A DNA stretch of 8,045 bases from CAZTLE01 sp964614415 (GTDB lineage: Bacteria; Bacteroidota; Bacteroidia; Flavobacteriales; Flavobacteriaceae): assembly GCA_964614415.1 (NCBI GenBank), contig CAZTLE010000180.1:1-8045 (forward strand), written 5' to 3'. Positions 1 to 4,650 of this stretch are shown one piece after another. Made by a program: the position numbers and the translations under genes. The notes under the pieces were generated by a model, which did not search any database, was not told the origin of the DNA, and worked only from the letters and a program-made list of their open reading frames with translations. The first letter of the stretch is position 1. Every line of letters begins with the position of its first letter.

Positions 1-37
1 TAAAATGACCTTGCCATCCACCAAAGGAGTATTGTAA
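1..37 (+). CDS. hisB: C-terminal end of HisB (imidazoleglycerol-phosphate dehydratase), 5' truncated by window edge
   Basis: Reading from position 2, eleven codons followed by TAA (35-37) give KMTLPSTKGVL. The ending LPS-S/T-KGVL is the characteristic C-terminus of HisB imidazoleglycerol-phosphate dehydratase, including the E. coli enzyme, and hisB directly before hisH is the standard order in flavobacterial his operons. The enzyme dehydrates imidazole glycerol phosphate to imidazole acetol phosphate, the step right after the HisH/HisF reaction. The stop codon lies 1 nt before the hisH start, so the two are almost certainly one transcript. In Bacteroidota HisB is usually fused to an N-terminal histidinol-phosphatase domain, but that part is outside the window. 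The fragment is very short, so the call rests on this motif plus context. Confidence 0.8.
   Translation, partial: KMTLPSTKGVL
23..30 (+). promoter_or_regulatory. Shine-Dalgarno site for hisH, inside the hisB 3' end
   Basis: AAAGGAGT with a GGAG core at 26-29 sits 9 nt before the hisH ATG (39-41), a good distance for ribosome binding. It is the only clear Shine-Dalgarno sequence before a gene in the window. It falls within the codons for the conserved Lys-Gly-Val at the end of HisB, so it may be kept partly by protein constraint. It supports the start chosen for hisH. Confidence 0.6.
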
Positions 38-38
38 T

Positions 39-623
39 ATGAAAGTAGCTATTATCGATTATGGAGCCGGAAACATCCAGAGTGTTCGTTTTGCATTGGA
101 ACGCCTCGGGGTGCATCCGTTGCTGAGCAGGGATCCGGAGGAGATCCGGAATGCGGACCGGGTGATATTTCCTGGAGTGGGTGCGGCCGGTGCCGCCATG
201 AAAAAGTTGCGCGAATCAGGGTTGGATTCAGTAATCCCTGAGCTGAAACAACCTGTATTAGGTATTTGCCTTGGAATGCAGCTCCTATGTGCAGGTTCAG
301 AAGAGAATGAGACCACGGGACTTGGAATTTTCGATACAAGAGCCCTTCGGTTCCAACCCGGCGTCAAAGTGCCTCATATGGGCTGGAATACCATTCAGGG
401 ACTAAAAACACCGTTATTTGAAGGAGTGGATGAAAATACCTTTGTCTATTCCGTGCATAGTTATTATGTACCGAAAATACCGGATGTGATTGCTGTGACG
501 AACTACCAATGTGACTATTCGGCGGCAATTAGCAAAGACAATTTTTATGGGGTGCAATTCCACCCGGAAAAGAGTGGTCCGATAGGAAACAAAATTCTGT
601 CCAATTTTATCAATTTGAATTAA
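39..623 (+). CDS. hisH: Imidazole glycerol phosphate synthase subunit HisH (glutamine amidotransferase)
   Basis: HisH is the glutaminase half of the cytoplasmic HisH-HisF complex. It hydrolyses glutamine and passes ammonia to HisF for imidazole ring closure, with AICAR as by-product. The 194-residue length is normal for the family. The N-terminus reads IDYGAGN (6-12) as expected for HisH. The class I amidotransferase triad is visible: nucleophile Cys77 in GICLGMQ (75-81), and His175 and Glu177 in QFHPEKS (173-179). PGVG (45-48) forms the usual oxyanion-region loop. The MGWN motif (114-117) is also typical of HisH. The start is supported by a Shine-Dalgarno sequence and lies 1 nt after the hisB stop. 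The stop TAA abuts the hisA ATG without a gap, which suggests coupled translation. Nothing appears degraded. Confidence 0.97.
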   Translation: MKVAIIDYGAGNIQSVRFALERLGVHPLLSRDPEEIRNADRVIFPGVGAAGAAMKKLRESGLDSVIPELKQPVLGICLGMQLLCAGSEENETTGLGIFDTRALRFQPGVKVPHMGWNTIQGLKTPLFEGVDENTFVYSVHSYYVPKIPDVIAVTNYQCDYSAAISKDNFYGVQFHPEKSGPIGNKILSNFINLN

Positions 624-1361
624 ATGCGAATTATACCTGCTATTGACATTATTGACGGCAAGTGCGTCCGACTTTCTCAGGGAGACTATTCCCGGAAGAA
701 AGTATACAATACCAATCCGCTCGAAGTAGCGAAAGAATTTGAGGGGCATGGCATACAGTATTTGCATCTGGTCGACCTGGATGGTGCCAGAAGTAACCGC
801 ATCATCAATTATAAAGTGCTTGAAGCCATTGCCTCCCGGACCGGACTGGAAATAGATTTTGGAGGCGGATTAAAGTCTTCTGAAGACGTTAAGACCGCTT
901 TTGAAAGCGGCGCGAAACAGATCACAGGGGGGAGCATAGCCGTTAAGGAGCCAGAGGTATTTTTGGAATGGTTGAAGCACTATGGTCCCGAACGGATTAT
1001 TCTGGGGTCTGACGTTAAATCCGGAAAAATTGCGGTGAGCGGATGGACTGAGGCCAGTGACAAAGAACTACTGCCTTTTCTGAAGGATTTTAAGGAATTG
1101 GGAATTCAGTATACGATTTGCACCGATGTGTCAAAGGATGGAATGTTGGAAGGCCCTGCCTACGGAGTATACAAGGATATTCGTGAGCAGCTCCCTGAAC
1201 TTAAGCTCATTGCGTCAGGAGGTGTTACATCGGTCTCAGATATCGAGAGACTGGCAACCATGGGATGTGAAGGCGTGATAATAGGGAAGGCAATTTACGA
1301 GGGGAGTATACCCATTACCGAATTGGAAGGCCTAATCTTAAACTCGAACGAATTATGTTAA
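624..1361 (+). CDS. hisA: ProFAR isomerase HisA (phosphoribosylformimino-5-aminoimidazole carboxamide ribotide isomerase)
   Basis: HisA performs the Amadori rearrangement of ProFAR to PRFAR, the substrate of HisF/HisH. The 245-residue protein is a full-length (beta/alpha)8 barrel. The N-terminus IIPAIDIIDGKCVRL carries catalytic Asp8. The second acid is Asp130 in GSDV, followed by the SGW motif (139-141), and Thr167 lies in CTDVSKDG (166-173). The two phosphate-binding loops are visible as DFGGG (78-82) and ASGGV (197-201). The internal twofold symmetry known for HisA and HisF fits these paired motifs. It starts immediately after the hisH stop (TAAATG) with no ribosome binding site of its own. 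It overlaps hisF by 7 nt, so translation is probably coupled through hisH-hisA-hisF. Confidence 0.97.
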   Translation: MRIIPAIDIIDGKCVRLSQGDYSRKKVYNTNPLEVAKEFEGHGIQYLHLVDLDGARSNRIINYKVLEAIASRTGLEIDFGGGLKSSEDVKTAFESGAKQITGGSIAVKEPEVFLEWLKHYGPERIILGSDVKSGKIAVSGWTEASDKELLPFLKDFKELGIQYTICTDVSKDGMLEGPAYGVYKDIREQLPELKLIASGGVTSVSDIERLATMGCEGVIIGKAIYEGSIPITELEGLILNSNELC

Positions 1362-2110
1362 CAAAACGCATCATACCCTGCCTTGATATTAAGGACGGAC
1401 GTACCGTAAAGGGGATCAACTTCTTTCAGTTGCGTGATGCCGGAGATCCCGTAGAACTGGCCGCTAAGTATTCGAATGAAGGAGCGGATGAACTGGTCTT
1501 TTTGGATATTTCCGCTACGGAGGAAGGACGCGATACCTTTGCCGATCTTGTGCTACGCATTGCAGAGCGTATCGACATTCCCTTTACTGTGGGTGGAGGT
1601 ATTCGATCGGTTGATCAGGTACACCGCTTGTTGGATCACGGGGCGGATAAGATATCCGTCAACTCGGCAGCGGTGCGTGACCCAGATCTGATCTCACGTC
1701 TGTCAAATCAGTTCGGATCGCAGTGCATTACGGTTGCAGTAGATATAAAATTGCGGGAAGATGACTGGTTTGTGCATATACAGGGAGGTAAGATCCCCAC
1801 ACAATTGGACCTGATCGCCTGGGCAAAAGAACTGGAGGACCGGGGCGCCGGGGAGATCTTGTGTACCTCAATGGATCACGACGGGACCAAAAATGGCTTT
1901 GCCATCGACTCGCTTTCCGTTTTAGCCGATGTAACCGGTATACCCGTCATTGCTTCCGGAGGTGGAGGCAATGCAGCACACTTCCTGGAAGTGTTTAATA
2001 AAACCGATGTAGACGCGGCTTTGGCCGCCAGTATTTTTCACTTCGGTGAAGTAAGTATTTCAGAACTAAAAAAACAACTGAACCGGGAAGGAGTTCCCGT
2101 TCGCTATTAA
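1355..2110 (+). CDS. hisF: Imidazole glycerol phosphate synthase subunit HisF (cyclase)
   Basis: HisF is the cyclase barrel that uses ammonia from HisH to convert PRFAR into imidazole glycerol phosphate and AICAR. The 251-residue length is typical. The N-terminus KRIIPCLDIKDGRTVKG carries catalytic Asp11, and the second catalytic residue Asp130 sits in VAVDIK (127-132), matching the standard HisF numbering. Phosphate-binding loops appear as TVGGGIRS (78-85) and ASGGGG (200-205). SMDHDGTKNGF (172-182) is the HisF-specific segment, and the protein ends with GVPVRY, the usual C-terminus. Its ATG lies inside the hisA 3' end: the hisF start and hisA stop share ATGTTAA, a +1-frame overlap suited to translational reinitiation. 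The partner hisH is two genes upstream. Confidence 0.97.
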   Translation: MLTKRIIPCLDIKDGRTVKGINFFQLRDAGDPVELAAKYSNEGADELVFLDISATEEGRDTFADLVLRIAERIDIPFTVGGGIRSVDQVHRLLDHGADKISVNSAAVRDPDLISRLSNQFGSQCITVAVDIKLREDDWFVHIQGGKIPTQLDLIAWAKELEDRGAGEILCTSMDHDGTKNGFAIDSLSVLADVTGIPVIASGGGGNAAHFLEVFNKTDVDAALAASIFHFGEVSISELKKQLNREGVPVRY

Positions 2111-2122
2111 AAAACTTAGACT

Positions 2123-2764
2123 ATGATCTCAATTTCCGAACTTGATTTTTCAAAATCCGAAGACGGCCTCATCCCGGCTGTTGTTCAGGACTACATGACC
2201 AAGAATGTACTCATGCTGGGGTTTGTGAATTCAGAAGCCATTCAAAAAACCCTGGATACCAAGCGCGTTACGTTCTATAGCCGAAGCAAACAACGGCTAT
2301 GGACAAAAGGGGAGGAGACCGGCAATTTCCTCGAGCTGAAGTCGATTAAAATGGACTGCGACAACGATTCACTGCTCATCCAGGCCGAACCTCTGGGTCC
2401 GGTGTGCCACCAGGGAACCGATACATGCTGGGGTGAACGCAACGATTCAAATTTCAGTTTTATTTCGTACCTCGAGGGCGTTATTCAGGGACGTCGGGAT
2501 AATAAGGAGCAGGCAAATTCATACACGGCGTCGCTCTTTCGAAAGGGGATAAACAAGATCGCTCAAAAGCTGGGAGAGGAAGCCGTTGAACTGGTTATAG
2601 AGGCCAAGGATGACAACGATCTCGCCTTTCTCAATGAAAGTGCCGATCTTTTGTTCCACTTCCTGGTTCTGTTGCAGGAGAAAGGTTTCCGGTTAAAGAA
2701 TGTAGAGCGTACCCTGCGTTCCCGGCACAAGTTCGATAAGGACGAGGTCGAGGTGACCACATAA
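2123..2764 (+). CDS. hisIE: Bifunctional phosphoribosyl-AMP cyclohydrolase / phosphoribosyl-ATP pyrophosphatase HisIE
   Basis: This fused enzyme carries out two early steps: the HisE domain hydrolyses phosphoribosyl-ATP to phosphoribosyl-AMP, and the HisI domain opens the adenine ring to give ProFAR, the HisA substrate. In the HisI part (about 1-110), the FYSRSKQRLWTKGEETGN segment (51-68), the acidic metal site at Asp78/Asp80/Asp82 and the candidate zinc cysteines Cys79, Cys95 and Cys102 (GPVCHQGTDTCW) are present. In the HisE part (about 114-205), YTASLF (134-139), KLGEEAVELVIEA (149-161) and ESADLLFH (172-179) match the MazG-like pyrophosphatase fold. The 213-residue length fits a complete fusion. 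It follows hisF after 12 nt with an A-rich leader and no Shine-Dalgarno sequence. It is the last gene of the operon, and a terminator begins at its stop codon. Confidence 0.97.
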   Translation: MISISELDFSKSEDGLIPAVVQDYMTKNVLMLGFVNSEAIQKTLDTKRVTFYSRSKQRLWTKGEETGNFLELKSIKMDCDNDSLLIQAEPLGPVCHQGTDTCWGERNDSNFSFISYLEGVIQGRRDNKEQANSYTASLFRKGINKIAQKLGEEAVELVIEAKDDNDLAFLNESADLLFHFLVLLQEKGFRLKNVERTLRSRHKFDKDEVEVTT

Positions 2765-2766
2765 AA

Positions 2767-2791
2767 AAGAGGAACAACACTTGTTCCTCTT
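2767..2791. terminator. Bidirectional intrinsic terminator between hisIE and the converging membrane-protein gene
   Basis: AAGAGGAACAA (2767-2777), loop CAC, TTGTTCCTCTT (2781-2791) form a perfect 11-bp stem. On the minus strand the stem is followed by TTTTTTAT, an ideal U-tract for the gene ending at 2814. On the plus strand it is followed by an AT-rich stretch (TATAATCTATTTTG) and should also stop the his transcript. The A-tract on the hisIE side begins within its TAA stop codon. Confidence 0.85.
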
Positions 2792-2813
2792 ATAATCTAT
2801 TTTGTTTCGGTTA

Positions 2814-3248
2814 TTACCTCAAAACACCTTTGGCAGCGTTCTTCTTACTGTGGAAGTACAGGAACACAGCAAACAGAATCACGATAACAGGGATCACAAT
2901 TCCCTGAACGGTACCGTATACTTCGGCGGAATTTGTAGCGAAGAACGAGTATCCCATTTGCGCCAATACACCAATAAGTGATAGCAGGAATAATGGAGTC
3001 GCCAGTTTACGTCTCATTAAGAGAAGCAGTGACCCCAAGAGGCCGCCAAATACCGCAATGGCAAATGCAGCAGTAACCCATGCCGGGGTAGCTTCGAGAA
3101 GTTCTACCTGCTCTTCCGGCATAAGTGCTTTAAGATCGTCGGTAAGGAATGCCTGCGTTAAATAGGCAATTACTCCCCAACCATTCCAAAGAAGGGCGAT
3201 AATACCAATGACCCAAAAGCCAGCGCCCGGTTTGTTGTTTGTCGACAT
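2814..3248 (-). CDS. Small four-helix membrane protein, function unknown
   Basis: This 144-residue inner-membrane protein has four predicted hydrophobic segments at roughly 11-32, 56-78, 83-103 and 112-132. A short acidic stretch (TDDLKALMPEEQVELLEATP, 36-55) lies between helices 1 and 2, and the C-terminal tail is basic (HSKKNAAKGVLR). The motifs WNGWGVIAYLTQAF (21-34) and PAWVTAAFAIAVFGGLLGSLLLL (55-77) resemble a small conserved family that I recall in Bacteroidota and Proteobacteria. Databases often label that family 'sugar transporter' although I know of no experimental support. No catalytic or ligand residues stand out, and it is too small to be a typical transporter alone. By the positive-inside rule the basic RRK loop between helices 2 and 3 and the basic C-terminus should be cytoplasmic. 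It converges on hisIE and shares its terminator, so it is not part of the his operon. The start is the only reasonable ATG, with no Shine-Dalgarno sequence. Confidence 0.85.
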   Translation of the reverse strand: MSTNNKPGAGFWVIGIIALLWNGWGVIAYLTQAFLTDDLKALMPEEQVELLEATPAWVTAAFAIAVFGGLLGSLLLLMRRKLATPLFLLSLIGVLAQMGYSFFATNSAEVYGTVQGIVIPVIVILFAVFLYFHSKKNAAKGVLR

Positions 3249-3371
3249 AACTTGATTAGTTTAAAGTTGTACATTCTAAAAGTACATAAAAATTAACAGA
3301 TGAATTGGAAATGGAGCTTCCCCAGGAGCCATTTTCAGCGAAAGTTTTGTAATTTCAAACCTCCAAGAAAA
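3249..3371. promoter_or_regulatory. Divergent intergenic region holding the promoters of the membrane-protein gene and the DUF2461 gene
   Basis: These 123 bp separate two divergent genes and must contain promoters for both. The flavobacterial -7 consensus is TAnnTTTG. The best imperfect matches I see are TACTTTTA on the minus strand (3277-3284) and TAATTTCA on the plus strand (3350-3357). Neither has a convincing -33 TTG partner, so the exact sites are uncertain. A weak inverted repeat TGTAC...GTACA (3268-3272 and 3282-3286) overlaps the minus-strand candidate. Confidence 0.35.
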
Positions 3372-4067
3372 ATGAATTCCACTATGAGTGTTACTATACC
3401 CAGGTCCACATTTACGTTTCTGAAAGAACTCAAGAAGAATAACCACAGGGACTGGATGCAAGAGCATAAAAAGCGGTATCAGGAAGGCGAAAAGGCTTTG
3501 AAACAGTTTTATGCAGCGATCGAGGCCGGCCTGAATGAGACGGATGAAATTGGAAAATTAAAGGTATTCCGTATCAACCGTGACATACGATTCAGCAAAG
3601 ACAAAACGCCTTACAATGTACATCGCAGTGTAAGTTTCAGCAGGGCAGGAGCACATCGAAGAGGAGGGTACTACCTGCGACTTGAGCCAGGAGGCAATTC
3701 GGCCATGGCCGGTGGTTTTTTCGGTCCCGAACCCGCTGATCTGCTTCGTATTCGAAAGGAGTTTGAAATGGATGGCGATACCATCCGAAAGATTTTGTCC
3801 GATTCCGAGTTCGACAAGGCATTTGGCGGATTCAATACCGACTATGCCGTGAAGACGGCTCCTAAGGGATTCAGCAAAGAACATCCGAATATAGATCTCA
3901 TCCGATTAAAGAGCTACTTTGTTGTGCATAAATTCACGGATGCCGAAGTATTTTCTCCGGACTTCTCGGACAAACTTCTATACCATTACAAGCTACTGCG
4001 GCCTTTCTTCGACTACATGAGCGAAGTATTGACCACCGACCTTAACGGGGTTTCTCTGCTCGATTAA
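3372..4067 (+). CDS. DUF2461 (TIGR02453) family protein, function unknown
   Basis: The product matches the DUF2461/TIGR02453 family, widespread in bacteria and fungi and of unknown biochemical role. Key family segments, numbered from the start chosen here, are FLKELKKNNHRDWMQEHKKRY (16-36), RINRDIRFSKDKTPYNVH (67-84), the GGYYLRLEPGG strand pair (98-108), PKGF (164-167) and HPNIDLIRLKSYF (171-183). The frame is open from ATG 3300, but the extra 24 residues are basic and unlike the family, and would cover much of the divergent promoter region. I therefore prefer ATG 3372 (231 residues, AAGAAAA before it). ATG 3384 (227 residues) is an equally plausible alternative close to the usual family length. 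No signal peptide or membrane segment is seen, so the protein is probably cytoplasmic. Its TAA overlaps the stop codon of the converging gene. Confidence 0.9.
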   Translation: MNSTMSVTIPRSTFTFLKELKKNNHRDWMQEHKKRYQEGEKALKQFYAAIEAGLNETDEIGKLKVFRINRDIRFSKDKTPYNVHRSVSFSRAGAHRRGGYYLRLEPGGNSAMAGGFFGPEPADLLRIRKEFEMDGDTIRKILSDSEFDKAFGGFNTDYAVKTAPKGFSKEHPNIDLIRLKSYFVVHKFTDAEVFSPDFSDKLLYHYKLLRPFFDYMSEVLTTDLNGVSLLD

Positions 4068-4471
4068 AGCGCGTACTGAGGCTCCAGGAGCTGGATATTA
4101 CTCTTAAGTCGCTCTTTCACGATGTTCATCATGCGCTTGTTCAGGGCACTGGAGTTGAGGGTGTATTCCCGGTATTCCTCAATGGTAAACTGACCAATAA
4201 TAGTCCCTTTGAGGGAATTTCGGAATTTCATGTCCTTGTGAATGGCGTTCTCAATGTAATCCAGTCGCTTTTCCAGGGAAAGTTCGTAAAACACATTCTT
4301 GTGCTTTCGAATGTAGTTCCTGAAAATCTCGACCAGCAGACTACTCTGCAACTTCACAATGGGTCGTAACGTTTTGTTTTGGAAATACTCTTCGGCCGTC
4401 ATGGCTATGTTGACCGAATTTGAACTGAATTCTGGTCGCAAGGAAACCAGTGAGCTGTCTCGGGAATTCAT
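4064..4471 (-). CDS. Conserved flavobacterial protein of unknown function (135 residues)
   Basis: This is a soluble, basic, probably largely alpha-helical protein with no signal peptide or membrane segment. I recognise the pattern from flavobacterial genomes: SLRPEF (10-15), TAEEYFQNKTLRPIVKLQ (25-42), KHKNVFYELSLEKRLDYIENAI (56-77), KFRNSLKGTIIGQFTIEEY (82-100) and NSSALNKRMMNIVKERL (106-122). As I recall, homologues are often labelled 'glyoxalase', but I see no metal-ligand pattern of the glyoxalase/VOC fold, so that name should not be trusted. The ATG at 4471 keeps the SLRPE segment that I associate with the family. An internal Met24 is a less likely start. The stop codon overlaps that of the DUF2461 gene on TTAA. 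The gene lies on the same strand as the large secreted protein but is separated from it by 179 bp containing a terminator, so it should have its own promoter. Confidence 0.85.
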   Translation of the reverse strand: MNSRDSSLVSLRPEFSSNSVNIAMTAEEYFQNKTLRPIVKLQSSLLVEIFRNYIRKHKNVFYELSLEKRLDYIENAIHKDMKFRNSLKGTIIGQFTIEEYREYTLNSSALNKRMMNIVKERLKSNIQLLEPQYAL

Positions 4472-4598
4472 AACGTTCGGGTTTTATTAAAGGTAGAAAT
4501 AAGCACTGCCTTTTTTTACATCCGGAGGATTAGTTATGAACTAGTTTTTAACAATGAAAACGCGGTTAAGCCCTTTGTTTTCAAGAGATAACCATAAA

Positions 4599-4628
4599 AA
4601 AGAATCCCCGCAATTTTGCAGGGATCCT
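4599..4628 (-). terminator. Intrinsic terminator of the large secreted-protein gene
   Basis: ATCCCCGCAA (4604-4613) pairs with TTGCAGGGAT (4616-4625) with one C-A mismatch, and flanking pairs can extend the stem. Read on the minus strand, the hairpin is followed by TCTTTTTTATGG, a U-rich tract. It lies 23 nt past the stop codon of the 1028-residue gene and upstream of the next minus-strand gene, as expected for a transcript end. The remaining bases of this 179-bp gap show no credible gene. Confidence 0.75.
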
Positions 4629-4650
4629 TATTTATATTTGAAATGTAGCC

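Noticed and set aside
414..767. 117-residue open frame on the minus strand spanning the hisH-hisA junction
   Set aside because: It lies antisense to two well-supported enzymes, has no recognisable motif or family feature, and is best explained as a shadow of their codon usage.
3268..3286. Inverted repeat TGTAC...GTACA in the divergent intergenic region as a possible operator
   Set aside because: The arms are only 5 bp with 9 nt between them in AT-rich DNA. This is easily expected by chance, and no regulator gene is adjacent.
4488..4495. TACCTTTA on the minus strand as a flavobacterial -7 promoter element for the 135-residue gene
   Set aside because: It resembles TAnnTTTG with one mismatch and lies about 17 nt before the ATG, but I find no -33 TTG element at a proper distance, so I do not list it as a feature.
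2764..4650. Cluster of small genes after the his operon considered as a possible defence or mobile island
   Set aside because: Genes are in mixed orientations without integrase, transposase, toxin, nuclease or direct repeats, and base composition looks similar to the flanking housekeeping genes by eye.
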